From the NCBI GenBank assembly GCA_045106555.1, contig JBGCET010000002.1:62001-126000 (forward strand): a DNA stretch of 64,000 nt, written 5' to 3'. The DNA is from JANQOZ01 sp045106555. Its GTDB lineage: Bacteria; Pseudomonadota; Gammaproteobacteria; Xanthomonadales; SZUA-38. Under the pieces are notes generated by a model. The model was not told the origin of the DNA, did not search any database, and saw nothing but the letters and a program-made list of their open reading frames with translations. A program made the position numbers and the translations under genes. Positions 25,311-34,601 of the stretch are shown one piece after another. Within the stretch, counting starts at the first letter, position 1. Each line of letters opens with the position of its first letter.

Positions 25311-26653
25311 CCGGCTTGGTCGTTGGTGTCTGTTGGCTTCAGTCGTTCGCGCAATGGACGACACCCGAACGCTGCAAGAGCGGCGCCCAGCACTAACAAT
25401 GTTGGAACGGCAATGGCCAGGGATCCGCCGATAGCGTCGGGCCTGCCAAATAAATTGTCGGTGAGCATGGCCACCACCCAGGGCCCGCCGGATTGACCCA
25501 CCAGGTTGGCAATCAGCAGGTACACCGCAACCAGCTGGGCACGAAAGTAGGGCGGCGAGATGGCAGGAATGGTGGCCGGTCCGGCGCCGAAGGGCATCGT
25601 GCCAAAGAACATGCCCGGTGCCAGCAACCAGATGGCCAGGTTGGGGTTGTCCACCAGTACTGCCGCCAGCAGCCAGGGCAGGCTGAGCAGGGCGGCTAAC
25701 GCGGACGTTCTCAGGTTGGCATCGTAGTAGCCCCGTTTAAACAGGTAGTCGGTCGTCCAGCCACCAGCCACAACGCCGGCGGTACCGCCAATCATAAACA
25801 GCAAACCCTGGGCATTGCCGATTTGGCTGGCCTCCCAGCCATGTACCCGAATAAAGTACGCCGGCACCCAGGCGCCCAGAGCAAACTGCGCGGCGGCCAG
25901 CACCGACAATCCCACAAACACGGAAAAGAACAGGCGCCGGTTATCCAGACAGAATTTGACCGCGTGGCGAAACCCTTCTCGGTAGGTTTCTGCGTCAATT
26001 TTTGCCTGGGCTGTTACCCGCCTGGGCGGTTCTTTGACCGAAAGAAAAAACCAGATGGCCACCGGTATTCCTGGCAAGGCACCCAGGATGAATGCCGACT
26101 GCCAGGTGGCGCGATCGCCCAGAAATGCCAACGCTGGCGAACCCCCAGGTTGATTCAGCGCATCGAGAATAATGCCGCCCACCATCAGCGCGATGCCGCC
26201 GCCCAAGAAGCTGGACGCGGTGTACACACTAATGGGTCGAGCCAGCCGACGAGGTTTGAATAGATCCGCCAGCAGCGAAAACCCCGCCGGTGTTAGCACC
26301 GCTTCGCCAATGCCCACTGCCATGCGTGCCGCAAAAAGCTGAGAATAGGTTTCCGCCAGGCCGCAGGCGATGGCGGCCAGGCTCCACGCGATGATGCCAA
26401 TTGTGATGAGCATGCGGCGACTTTTGCTGTCGGCCAGCCGGCCCAGGGGTATGGCAACGATGGCGTAAAAGACCGCAAAGGCAAAGCCCTGCAGCAAGCT
26501 GATTTGCGTATCACTGACCAGCAGGTCGGTGCGGATGTCTTCCACCAACAGGTTAATAATCTGGCGGTCAATATTGGCCACCACGCCGCACACGCACAGC
26601 ACAAACACCACGTACCAACCGTAGCGCTCGCTGGAGTAGCTCGTGTTATCCAA
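25307..26653 (-). CDS. MFS transporter (spinster-like)
   Basis: 448-residue major-facilitator permease. The first helix holds VVANIDRQIINLLVEDI, followed by SLLQGFAFAVFYAIVAIPLGRLADSKSRRM, with the MFS loop 2-3 signature G-x-L-A-D, and VGIGEAVLTPAGFSLLADLF. This matches the spinster-type MFS branch common in marine gammaproteobacteria and sphingomonads, with unknown or small organic-acid substrates. The start lies inside the end of prpE (8-base overlap), and the stop overlaps the start of the broken hydrolase gene. Transport of a carboxylate or ester used by PrpE is a reasonable guess only. Confidence 0.88.
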   Translation of the reverse strand: MDNTSYSSERYGWYVVFVLCVCGVVANIDRQIINLLVEDIRTDLLVSDTQISLLQGFAFAVFYAIVAIPLGRLADSKSRRMLITIGIIAWSLAAIACGLAETYSQLFAARMAVGIGEAVLTPAGFSLLADLFKPRRLARPISVYTASSFLGGGIALMVGGIILDALNQPGGSPALAFLGDRATWQSAFILGALPGIPVAIWFFLSVKEPPRRVTAQAKIDAETYREGFRHAVKFCLDNRRLFFSVFVGLSVLAAAQFALGAWVPAYFIRVHGWEASQIGNAQGLLFMIGGTAGVVAGGWTTDYLFKRGYYDANLRTSALAALLSLPWLLAAVLVDNPNLAIWLLAPGMFFGTMPFGAGPATIPAISPPYFRAQLVAVYLLIANLVGQSGGPWVVAMLTDNLFGRPDAIGGSLAIAVPTLLVLGAALAAFGCRPLRERLKPTDTNDQAG

Positions 26654-28535
26654 TGGCTGTTGCCCGGTCGGAAAGTACCTGGCTGATCTCGGTCAGAATT
26701 TCTGGGTCGTCAATGGTGGCTGGAATGTCATAGGGCTCGCCGTCGGCAATTTTTGCCAGCGTTGCCCGCAAAATTTTGCCGGAGCGAGTTTTCGGCAGAC
26801 GCTGCACCACCACCGCTTTCTTAAACGCCACGACGGCCCCCATGTGTTGACGCACCAGCGCAATACATTCGTCAATGATGGTTTGCTCGTCGCTGTCGCA
26901 GTTTGCCCGCGTGCAAAGAAAACCCATCGGCAGGTGGCCTTTGAGTGAGTCGCGGATACCGGTGACAGCACATTCGGCAATCTGTGGATGCAACGCAATG
27001 ACCTCTTCGATAGCGCCAGTAGACAGGCGATGTCCGGCGACGTTAATAATGTCGTCGGTGCGGGTCATCACATACAGATAGCCATCCTCATCCATGTAAC
27101 CGGCGTCGCCGGTTTCGTAGTGCCCGGGGAACTCTGTGAGATAGGCCTGCTGAAACCGTTCTTCAGCCTGCCATAATCCGGCCAGCGCGCCGGGGCCTAG
27201 CGGCAAGGCGCAGACGATGGCGCCAGTAGTGCCGGCCTCAACGGCGTCACCCTCCGGATTGACCACCTTAACGTCCCAGCCGGGCATGGGCTTACCTGCA
27301 GAGCCCGGCCGAATATCTTCCAGGCCGGCGCCCAGGGTATTGCCCGCCACCGACCAGCCGGTTTCTGTTTGCCACCAGTGGTCAATCACCGGCACGCCCA
27401 GCTGCTGGCTGGCCCAGTCCAGGGTCGGCGGGTCGCAGCGTTCGCCGGCAACAAATAGGCCTTTGAAGTGGTTCAGGTCGTTGGCGTTGATGTGCTTGCC
27501 ATCCGGATCTTCCCGGCGTATCGCCCGAATAGCGGTGGGTGCAGTAAACAAGGCTTTCACCTGATGTTTGGCCACGGTGCGCCAAAACACTCCCGCGTCC
27601 GGGGTACCGATCGGTTTGCCTTCAAACATCACCGTGGTGGCGCCGCGCAGCAGCGGTCCGTAGACAATGTAGGAGTGACCCACCACCCAACCGATGTCCG
27701 ACGCGGCCCAGAACACGTCGCCCTCGTCGATGTCGTAAATGGCTTTCATCGACCAGTGCAGGGCCACCGCGTGGCCGCCGTTATCGCGAACAATGCCTTT
27801 GGGTTGCCCGGTGGTTCCGGACGTGTATAGAAGATATAGCGGGTCAGTAGCGTTAACCGGTGTGCAGGGCGCGGGTGAGGCGTCGACCTGAAAGGCCCCC
27901 CATTCGATGTCGCCCGGCCCATCCAGCCCTGCAGACTGGGCTTCGCGCTGCAGCACCACATGATGCTCGGGTTTGTGGTTTGCCATCGCTACGGCGTCGT
28001 CCAGCAGAGGCTTGTAGGAAATCACCCGTCCTGGCTCCAGGCCGCAGCTGGCACTGAAAATTAGCCGCGGTTTAGCATCATCAATGCGGGTTGCTACCTC
28101 GCGTGCCGCAAATCCGCCAAAGACCACTGAGTGCACGGCGCCAATACGCGCGCAGGCCAGCATGGCGATCGCCGCTTCCGGCACCATGGGCATGTAAATC
28201 AAGACCCGGTCGCCGGCTTCGATACCCACTTGCTGCATGGCGCCAGCCAGCTGAGCGACGGACGCCTGCAGCTGCCGATAGGTGTAGGTTTTGCTGTCGC
28301 CGGTCATGGCGGATTCGAATATCAGCGCAGGCCGTTCGCCCAGCTTGCCTTCCGCGTGACGGTCTACCGCGTTGTAGCAGGTATTGAGCATGGCGCCAGG
28401 AAACCAGCGCCCGGCGCCTACGTCCTTGTCGACCACGGCAGTCCAGTGTTGGCTCCACTCGATACCGCGAGCCGCGTCAGCCCAAAAAGACTCAGGATCG
28501 CTGCGCCAGCGTTGTCGGATTTGGGAGTAGCTCAA
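26646..28535 (-). CDS. prpE: Propionyl-CoA synthetase (acetyl-CoA-synthetase family)
   Basis: 629-residue AMP-forming acyl-CoA ligase activating propionate (or a similar short acid) with ATP and CoA. The adenylation motif is YTSGTTGQPKGIVRDNGGHAVA, whose RDNGG continuation is characteristic of PrpE rather than Acs. Others are SDIGWVVGHSYIVYGPLL, WWQTETGW, and the C-terminal KTRSGKILRATL carrying the acetylatable lysine. Start is a TTG at 28535. First gene of an operon with an MFS transporter; divergent from the cupin operon. No methylcitrate-cycle genes (prpB, prpC, prpD) are adjacent, although an isocitrate-lyase-family gene lies in the divergent operon. Confidence 0.9.
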   Translation of the reverse strand: MSYSQIRQRWRSDPESFWADAARGIEWSQHWTAVVDKDVGAGRWFPGAMLNTCYNAVDRHAEGKLGERPALIFESAMTGDSKTYTYRQLQASVAQLAGAMQQVGIEAGDRVLIYMPMVPEAAIAMLACARIGAVHSVVFGGFAAREVATRIDDAKPRLIFSASCGLEPGRVISYKPLLDDAVAMANHKPEHHVVLQREAQSAGLDGPGDIEWGAFQVDASPAPCTPVNATDPLYLLYTSGTTGQPKGIVRDNGGHAVALHWSMKAIYDIDEGDVFWAASDIGWVVGHSYIVYGPLLRGATTVMFEGKPIGTPDAGVFWRTVAKHQVKALFTAPTAIRAIRREDPDGKHINANDLNHFKGLFVAGERCDPPTLDWASQQLGVPVIDHWWQTETGWSVAGNTLGAGLEDIRPGSAGKPMPGWDVKVVNPEGDAVEAGTTGAIVCALPLGPGALAGLWQAEERFQQAYLTEFPGHYETGDAGYMDEDGYLYVMTRTDDIINVAGHRLSTGAIEEVIALHPQIAECAVTGIRDSLKGHLPMGFLCTRANCDSDEQTIIDECIALVRQHMGAVVAFKKAVVVQRLPKTRSGKILRATLAKIADGEPYDIPATIDDPEILTEISQVLSDRATAIG

Positions 28536-28661
28536 GGCAGGGGCCGATTGGTTGCGGAGATCGCCCAGAAAAGTAACACGTTATCTATGGTGTGGCTTAT
28601 ACGTCTGCTGCATGGCGCCATTCTCGAAATTGAATAGCTCCCCGGCGCGGGAACGCTCACT

Positions 28662-29195
28662 ATGGGTGACCGGTACTATTGGAGCGACCCCGTGAGCAAA
28701 GATCCAAACCAGCCCTGGTGGGCGGTTATTGGCCCTGATGAAGGGGAATCCTGGTGGCAGCCCATGCCGTCCAGTGGCCATGTAACGCTGAAGCTTACCC
28801 CTGAGACCATGCCCTACGACGGCTTTACCAGCGGCATCCAGTCCATGCCGCCCGGACACCGGGTGCGCGAACACGGCCATCGCCAGAATCACGAACTGGT
28901 GTTCATCTACGAAGGTGAGGGCCGGGTTGAAATTGAGGGTAACAATTATCCAGTGAGCAAAGGCAGCACCGTGTTGTTCGGACGTTATGCCTGCCACGTT
29001 ATCGAAAATACCGGGGATGTGGATTTGAAAATGTTCTGGGTTTTCATGCCGCCGGGCCTGGAACACTGGTTCCGAGGCATCGGCAAACCGCGCAAAGAAG
29101 GTGACCCTATGCCCGATCCATTTCCGCGGCCGGACGGGGTGGAACACATCATGGAGGCCCTGCGGTTTGTGCCGCCGCCGGAGGGCGCCAAATAG
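28662..29195 (+). CDS. Cupin-domain protein
   Basis: 177 residues with a single cupin. Motif 1 is in GHRVREHGHRQNHELVFIYEGEGRV, with histidines and a glutamate for metal, and motif 2 is in GSTVLFGRYACHVIENTG, with the last metal histidine. The first 30 residues and the C-terminal tail are extra. Could be a small dioxygenase or a sugar/amino-acid-binding cupin; not assignable. An alternative start is the GTG at 28692. It overlaps the next gene by one base (TAGTG), so it is the first gene of a tight operon. Confidence 0.8.
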   Translation: MGDRYYWSDPVSKDPNQPWWAVIGPDEGESWWQPMPSSGHVTLKLTPETMPYDGFTSGIQSMPPGHRVREHGHRQNHELVFIYEGEGRVEIEGNNYPVSKGSTVLFGRYACHVIENTGDVDLKMFWVFMPPGLEHWFRGIGKPRKEGDPMPDPFPRPDGVEHIMEALRFVPPPEGAK

Positions 29196-30175
29196 TGCGA
29201 TTGCTCAATCGTCAGGCACTAACTCAATGTTTGAGTCATCTGGACTGCGTGAATGCGCTGGAGCCAGCAATGCGGGCGGTGTCCGCAGGCCGCACCGATC
29301 TGCCTCTGCGCCAGTACCTGAACATTCCCGACACGGGTGGCAAATTTACTCTGATGCCAGGGTACCTGGATGATCCGCGCTGCTTTGGGGTGAAAATCGT
29401 CTCCAAGTTCCCCCGTGAGCCCGACTCACCCTACGGTTCCCACGTAGGTGCGGTGATGCTGTTCGACGCAGAGCAGGGTATTCCTGTTGCCATGCTGGAC
29501 GGTTCTGAGCTCACCGCCATTCGCACCGCGGCAGCCAGCGCATTAGCCACCCGCACGCTGGCCCGGGACGACAGCAAAACTCTGGCCATTATCGGCACCG
29601 GCATGGAAGCGCTGCACCACGTGCAGGCAATCTGCGCCGTGCGTTCGATCCAGTCGGTGCGGATCTGGGGAAGAACGCCAGTTAATGCTCAGGCATTGGT
29701 CGCTAAGGTGCAGTCTTTGTGCGAGGCTCAGGTGTCGCCGGCGGACAGCGTGACAGAGGCCATTGCCGGGGCCGATATTATTTGTACAACAACCTCCGCC
29801 AAGCAGCCGCTGTTATTTGGCGAACAGCTTAGCGACGGGCAGCACCTGAATTTGGTAGGCGCCGCTATCAAGGAGGCCGCCGAGGTGGATGCTGAGGTGG
29901 TTCGACGAAGCCGGTTCTTTACCGACTATCGTCCGTCCGCTCTGGCCCAGGCGGGCGAGCTTGCCGCAGCGATGGAGCAGGGTCTAAGCGCGGATGAAGC
30001 GATTGCCGGAGAGCTGGGTGAAGTGCTGGCCGGCGACGTGGAAGGTCGTCAGAGCCCAGAGCAGATCACGACCTATAAATCGCTAGGCGTTGCTGCCCAG
30101 GATCTGGCCGCCGCAACGGTGGCTCTGGCCAACGCTGAATCTCTGAGTGTTGGCCAGATCGCTGACTGGAATTGA
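29195..30175 (+). CDS. Ornithine cyclodeaminase / mu-crystallin family protein
   Basis: 326 residues from a GTG start overlapping the cupin stop. Family motifs: RQYLNIPDTGGKFTLMPGYL, GVKIVSKFPREPD, substrate region GSELTAIRTAAASALATRTLA with the conserved R-T-A-A, and Rossmann glycine motif IIGTGMEALHHVQAI. Members include ornithine cyclodeaminase, alanine dehydrogenase and ketimine (delta-1-pyrroline-2-carboxylate) reductases; the sequence does not distinguish these. It sits between the cupin and lyase genes with no spacing, suggesting an amino-acid or imine step in the pathway. Confidence 0.85.
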   Translation: MRLLNRQALTQCLSHLDCVNALEPAMRAVSAGRTDLPLRQYLNIPDTGGKFTLMPGYLDDPRCFGVKIVSKFPREPDSPYGSHVGAVMLFDAEQGIPVAMLDGSELTAIRTAAASALATRTLARDDSKTLAIIGTGMEALHHVQAICAVRSIQSVRIWGRTPVNAQALVAKVQSLCEAQVSPADSVTEAIAGADIICTTTSAKQPLLFGEQLSDGQHLNLVGAAIKEAAEVDAEVVRRSRFFTDYRPSALAQAGELAAAMEQGLSADEAIAGELGEVLAGDVEGRQSPEQITTYKSLGVAAQDLAAATVALANAESLSVGQIADWN

Positions 30176-30176
30176 T

Positions 30177-31055
30177 ATGGCGGTAAACCACTCACACCCT
30201 CTGTTGGACAGCGAGCCGATGATTGTTGCACCCGGTATCGCCGATACCCTGGGTGCGCTGGCGGCCCAGCGAGCCGGATTCCGTGCAGTGTTTTTGTCCG
30301 GATCAGCGGTTGCCCAGGTTCACCTGGGGCGACCGGATATCGGCTTAACCGATGCCAGCATACTGGTGGACATTACCCGTCGGATTACTGAGCGCGTGAG
30401 CATTCCGGTGTGTGTGGACATCGATACGGGATTTGGCAACGCGTTTAATGTTCATCAAACGGTTTCATCCATGGCCATGGCCGGCGCTGCCTGCGTACAA
30501 ATGGAAGATCAGGTGACGGTGAAGCCATTGGACGACGTACAGCGCCGCCCGGTGATTTCATTAACCGATATGCAGGTCAAAATTCGCGCGGCGTTGGACG
30601 CCCGCGCAGACAGCGGTCTGCTGATCAGCGCCCGCACAGACGCACGCTACGACGAAGGGCTTGCCAGCGCCCTGGAGCGCGCCCAAGCCTACGCCGAATG
30701 TGGTGCCGACCTGGTATTTGTGGAAGGGCTGACCGATTCGGCCGAACGGGCTCAGCTCAAGGATTTGCTTGGACCCAATGTGCCCAGAGTGCTCAATACG
30801 GGCATTTTGAAAATGCCGCCAGGCCAGGCTTTGGCGCTGGCCAACGACGAGGGTTATCGCATTGCTCTCGGGCCCACCTGGGTCACTGCAAGCGTTGTTC
30901 AAGCCATGACCGGTGAGCTGGATACGATTGCTGCAGCGTGTCCTGCCGACAGCGTAAATCCCGTGCACAGCGCCGGCCAAACCAATGTCGCCAGCCTGAT
31001 CCAGGCTGACGACTTCATTCATCAATCAACGAACTGGAAAACGCCCCATGAATAA
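30177..31055 (+). CDS. Isocitrate lyase / PEP mutase superfamily enzyme
   Basis: 292 residues from ATG 30177, one base after the previous stop. Motifs: start region IVAPGIADTLGALAAQRAGFRAVFLSGSA, Mg2+ and substrate region CVDIDTGFGNAF, VQMEDQ and ISARTDARYDEGLASALERAQAYAECGADLVFVEGL. These match 2-methylisocitrate lyase, oxaloacetate decarboxylase and carboxyvinyl-phosphonate mutase relatives. The K-K-C-G-H loop of isocitrate and methylisocitrate lyases is not seen (the site reads MEDQVTVKPLDD), so a related C-C lyase or decarboxylase is more likely than PrpB itself. Overlaps the next gene by eight bases. Confidence 0.82.
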   Translation: MAVNHSHPLLDSEPMIVAPGIADTLGALAAQRAGFRAVFLSGSAVAQVHLGRPDIGLTDASILVDITRRITERVSIPVCVDIDTGFGNAFNVHQTVSSMAMAGAACVQMEDQVTVKPLDDVQRRPVISLTDMQVKIRAALDARADSGLLISARTDARYDEGLASALERAQAYAECGADLVFVEGLTDSAERAQLKDLLGPNVPRVLNTGILKMPPGQALALANDEGYRIALGPTWVTASVVQAMTGELDTIAAACPADSVNPVHSAGQTNVASLIQADDFIHQSTNWKTPHE

Positions 31056-32565
31056 ACCGTCTGTTGCTGCCGAGTTTGAACTGACCTCCGGCACTCGTGA
31101 ATTTCTTGCTCGCTCTAACCATCAGCTGTTGATTAACAATGAATGGCAAAACGCGACCACTGCGCACCGCATCGAGACCCGCGATCCAGCCACTGGCGAA
31201 GTGCTGGGCGACATTGCTGAGGCGGGTTCTGGGGATATTGATCAGGCGGTCGCGGCCGCCCGCGCGGCGCTGAAAAACGACAGCTGGCGAGGGCTGACCG
31301 GTTCCGCCCGGTCGCGCCTGTTGTGGCGCATGGCGGATCTGATGGAAGAACACATCGACGAACTGTCCGAGCTTGAGACTCTGGATCAAGGTAAGCCCTT
31401 GGGCGTGGGGCGCTGGGCGGAAATACCAGGTTCGATTGAACAGTTTCGATTTTTTGCCGGTCAGTGCACCCGCCTGGAAGGGGTGCAGATTCCGACCTCG
31501 ATCAACTACCAACCTCCGGGCAAACGCATCCACGCGTTCACTCGCAAGGAGCCGGTTGGGGTGGTGGCGGCTATTGTGCCTTGGAATTCCCCCATCATCA
31601 TGGCGGCTATGAAGCTGGCACCGGCGTTGGCCGCTGGTTGCACCGTAATCTTAAAACCGGCTGAGGACACATCACTCACCGCGCTGCGTCTGGGCGAGCT
31701 GGCCATTGAGGCGGGCTTTCCACCGGGGGTGGTGAACATTCTCACCGGTCGTGGCGAGATCACCGGTAAAGGCCTGGTGGAGCACCCCGGTATCGACAAG
31801 GTGGCGTTCACCGGTTCTACCGCGGTGGGTAAACAAATTCTTGCTGACGCTCGGCACAACTTGAAAAGAGTGACCCTGGAATTGGGCGGCAAGTCGCCGG
31901 TGATTGTTATGGGTGACGCCGACATGGACGCTGCGGTTGCTGGCGCTGCTAACGCCATTTTCTTTAACGCTGGCCAAGTGTGTGTTGCCGGCTCGCGGAT
32001 TTATGCCCACCGCTCGGTGTTTGATCAACTCGTTGAGGGCGTTAGCGCGGCTGCCGGAACCCTTAAGTTGGGTCATGGCCTGGACGCGGAAACCCAGTGC
32101 GGCCCGTTGGTAAGCGAAAAGCAGCAAACCCAGGTTTTAGGTTACATCGAACAAGGTAAGAAAGACGGTGCCACTGTGGTCACCGGCGGCGCCGCTTTGG
32201 ATCAGCCCGGATGCTTTGTCCAGCCCACGGTGGTGGCCAACGTCACGCCGGAAATGCCCATTGTTCGCGAAGAGATTTTTGGCCCGGTGGTGGTGGCCAC
32301 CGCGTTTGACGAGCCGGAAGAAGTGCTCGAACTGGCCAATGACTCAGACTACGGATTAGCAGCCAGTATCTGGACCGAATCGCTGAGCACCGCCCACCAT
32401 ATGGCCGAAGACCTGCAGGCCGGCACGGTGTGGATTAACAGTCATTCCATGTACGACGCAAGCCTGCCCATTGGCGGCATGAAGCAGTCAGGCTGGGGCC
32501 GGGAAAGCGGCCAGCAGGCGGTGGACAACTACCTGGAAACCAAAACAGTCTGCGCAATTTTGTGA
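31048..32565 (+). CDS. Aldehyde dehydrogenase family protein
   Basis: 505-residue NAD(P)+-dependent aldehyde dehydrogenase. Motifs: VVAAIVPWNSPIIMAAMKLAP, cofactor region KPAEDTSLTALRLGELAIEAGFPPGVVN, AFTGSTAVGKQI, catalytic glutamate in LELGGKSP and catalytic cysteine in NAGQVCVAGSR, C-terminal GGMKQSGWGRESG. Length and order are those of betaine/phenylacetaldehyde-type ALDHs. Its ATG overlaps the previous gene and its stop overlaps the next start (GTGA). Likely oxidises an aldehyde formed by the lyase or SDR encoded beside it (inference). Confidence 0.9.
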   Translation: MNKPSVAAEFELTSGTREFLARSNHQLLINNEWQNATTAHRIETRDPATGEVLGDIAEAGSGDIDQAVAAARAALKNDSWRGLTGSARSRLLWRMADLMEEHIDELSELETLDQGKPLGVGRWAEIPGSIEQFRFFAGQCTRLEGVQIPTSINYQPPGKRIHAFTRKEPVGVVAAIVPWNSPIIMAAMKLAPALAAGCTVILKPAEDTSLTALRLGELAIEAGFPPGVVNILTGRGEITGKGLVEHPGIDKVAFTGSTAVGKQILADARHNLKRVTLELGGKSPVIVMGDADMDAAVAGAANAIFFNAGQVCVAGSRIYAHRSVFDQLVEGVSAAAGTLKLGHGLDAETQCGPLVSEKQQTQVLGYIEQGKKDGATVVTGGAALDQPGCFVQPTVVANVTPEMPIVREEIFGPVVVATAFDEPEEVLELANDSDYGLAASIWTESLSTAHHMAEDLQAGTVWINSHSMYDASLPIGGMKQSGWGRESGQQAVDNYLETKTVCAIL

Positions 32566-33317
32566 GTATGCTGGAAGGCAAGGTCTGCCTGATTGCGGGC
32601 GCCAGTTCCGGCATGGGCCGACGCACCGCCCTGCACGCCGGCGATCTTGGAGCCACCGTGATTTGCGCAGCTCGGCGATTAGATCTGTGTGAGCAGGTGG
32701 CCGCAGACATTCAGGCCCAGGGCGGCAGCGCCAGTGCGTTGGCCTTTGACGGTGTGGACCCCGAATCGGTAAACACGCTGATCAAAAGCGTGAAGCAGTC
32801 TCATGGTCGCCTTGACGGACTGTTCAATAATCTGGGCGATACCTTGGGTGCGTCCAGCATCGACAGCACTCCCACCGAGCGCTGGCAACAAACGCTGGAC
32901 GTTAACCTGAGCGCAGTTTTTTACCTGCTGCGTGCTGCCATTCCGCTGATGCGGGCCTCCGGCGGCGGCTCCATCGTGAACAACAGCTCTACCGCGGGTG
33001 TGCAAGGTATAGCGACGATGGCTGATTACAGCGCCGCGAAGTGGGGGCTGATCGGTCTGAGTCGCTCTGCCGCCCTGGAGCTGGGGCCGGACAACATCCG
33101 AGTCAATGTGATTGCGCCGGGCATCATTCAGACCGAAAAATTTGAGGTGTTTCGCGATCAGTCGCCGGAGATTTTCGACAAGCTCCTGACTGAAATCCCT
33201 ACCCAGCGGTTTGGCGATATGCGCGACATCGCTGACGTGGTTGTTTGGTTGCTGTCGGATCAATCAGCCTACGTCAACGGGGCGACGCTGCCGGTGGATG
33301 GAGCCCGCACAGCGTGA
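32562..33317 (+). CDS. Short-chain dehydrogenase/reductase (SDR)
   Basis: 251-residue classical SDR. Cofactor motif AGASSGMGR, then CAARRLD (arginines that suggest NADP(H)), NNLGDT for the N-x-x-G structural motif, catalytic serine in VNNSSTAG, and Y-x-x-x-K in YSAAKWG, followed by IAPGIIQT and a typical end VNGATLPVDGA. The GTG at 32562 overlaps the aldehyde dehydrogenase stop; an ATG two codons in is the alternative. Last gene of the operon starting with the cupin. Confidence 0.88.
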   Translation: MSMLEGKVCLIAGASSGMGRRTALHAGDLGATVICAARRLDLCEQVAADIQAQGGSASALAFDGVDPESVNTLIKSVKQSHGRLDGLFNNLGDTLGASSIDSTPTERWQQTLDVNLSAVFYLLRAAIPLMRASGGGSIVNNSSTAGVQGIATMADYSAAKWGLIGLSRSAALELGPDNIRVNVIAPGIIQTEKFEVFRDQSPEIFDKLLTEIPTQRFGDMRDIADVVVWLLSDQSAYVNGATLPVDGARTA

Positions 33318-33368
33318 ATTCCAGCAACAGCGTTTGTTATCCTTGAGCCACTCATACCCAGCGTGTGT

Positions 33369-33392
33369 CCGTCGCGACGGGGGCTTCTTTTT
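33369..33392 (+). terminator. Weak terminator-like element after the SDR gene
   Basis: A CCGTCGCGACGG palindrome is followed by GGGCTTCTTTTT. The stem is only four base pairs if a CGCG loop is allowed, but the U-rich tail and the position between operon end and the next gene fit a terminator. Confidence 0.35.
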
Positions 33393-33413
33393 ACCTAAGT
33401 GAGATCTTCGATC

Positions 33414-34586
33414 ATGAAGTTGCAAAATCTAAAACCCATGGCCATGGGCCGCGTCGCTTTCAGCATAGCGGCAACCCTTGGCATCTTGCTCAGCGGCTGC
33501 GCGACCACAGGCAGTAGCGCTGTAGCAGGTTCTCCAGCAAAGGCATCAGCCACCATGCCTAAACTGGTGGAGGCTGACGGCAGCTACCCGAAGGTTCCTC
33601 TGGAAAAAGAGTCGGTGGTGGTAAAAGTCATCCAGCACGGCGTGCAGAATCTTCAGGAGGCGGAGACCATTCAGGCCGGTTTAGACAAAAACCTTGCCCG
33701 CATGGTGGAACTCTCGGAGCAGGCCTGCAGCACCGGCATGAAGCCAGACTTTCTGCTCTTCAACGAATTTCCCCTGACCGGTTATTCCACCGGCACCCGG
33801 GAAGAAAAACTGAAGTTCACCATCAAAATTCCGGGGCCGGAAACCGATGCCCTAGGTGAGGTGGCACGTCAATGTGACACGTATATTATCTTTGGCAGCT
33901 ATGCCAACGACGATGACTGGCCGGGGCACATCCTGAGTCTGAACGCGGTGATAGGCCGAGATGGCAAGGTAGTCGAGCGGTACTGGAAAACCCGCAACGT
34001 AAAGCGCCTGGGTGAAGGTGAGATCCCTACCACCACCATCGAAAACGTGCGCGACCGATACCGCGCGATGTACGGGGTGGAAGCGGAGTTTCCGGTGCTT
34101 CGAACCGAGTACGGCAACATCGCGGTCAGCACGGTGCAGCTGGATCCTTTCGTGTTTGCCGCCTACGCCATGCGCGGTGTGGAAATCATGTTCCGCACCT
34201 CAACATTGTTTTCCAAGTCAGACGTGCAGGCCACGGCATTTTTCAATCGTTTCTATTCCGCCATGTCCAACATCACGTTTCCAGAGGGTCCCTACGCGCA
34301 ATATGGCGGGCAATCCCTGATTGTGGGCCCCAATGGTGCAGTTCTCGCAGAAGATCCCAGCAATAACGAGAGCATTATCCAGGCGGAGATTCCCATTGCC
34401 GAATTTCGTAAAGGGCGGCGTATTCCGCGTTTCCCGCTGGATGTGGTGGCCCCGGTGTTTGAGCAATATCAACAGGAAGTGCCGCTGAATCACCTCGATA
34501 TGCCCCCTGCTGAGCTGCCGAAAACCCGCGAAGATATGAAAACTCTACTGGATGAAAAGAGCCGCTGGTTAAACTCCGAGGGTTGA
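33414..34586 (+). CDS. Nitrilase-fold lipoprotein lacking the catalytic cysteine
   Basis: 390 residues with lipoprotein signal (LGILLSGCAT), so exported and membrane-anchored. The mature part has the carbon-nitrogen hydrolase fold: catalytic glutamate region LLFNEFPLTGYSTG, lysine region VVERYWKTRNVK, and the strand before the usual C-Y-D motif, GNIAVSTVQLDPFVFAAYAMRGVEIMFR. Aligned to the family, cysteine is replaced by serine or threonine here (S-T-V in place of C-Y-D) and the F-P-E glutamate is also lost. It may bind rather than hydrolyse amides or nitriles. Followed by a strong terminator, so probably a single unit. Confidence 0.78.
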   Translation: MKLQNLKPMAMGRVAFSIAATLGILLSGCATTGSSAVAGSPAKASATMPKLVEADGSYPKVPLEKESVVVKVIQHGVQNLQEAETIQAGLDKNLARMVELSEQACSTGMKPDFLLFNEFPLTGYSTGTREEKLKFTIKIPGPETDALGEVARQCDTYIIFGSYANDDDWPGHILSLNAVIGRDGKVVERYWKTRNVKRLGEGEIPTTTIENVRDRYRAMYGVEAEFPVLRTEYGNIAVSTVQLDPFVFAAYAMRGVEIMFRTSTLFSKSDVQATAFFNRFYSAMSNITFPEGPYAQYGGQSLIVGPNGAVLAEDPSNNESIIQAEIPIAEFRKGRRIPRFPLDVVAPVFEQYQQEVPLNHLDMPPAELPKTREDMKTLLDEKSRWLNSEG

Positions 34587-34601
34587 TAACCCGGTTATTC
34601 G

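Noticed and set aside
28662..33317. Standard methylcitrate cycle (prpBCDE) for the lyase and PrpE genes
   Set aside because: No citrate-synthase or dehydratase gene is present and the lyase lacks the K-K-C-G-H loop.
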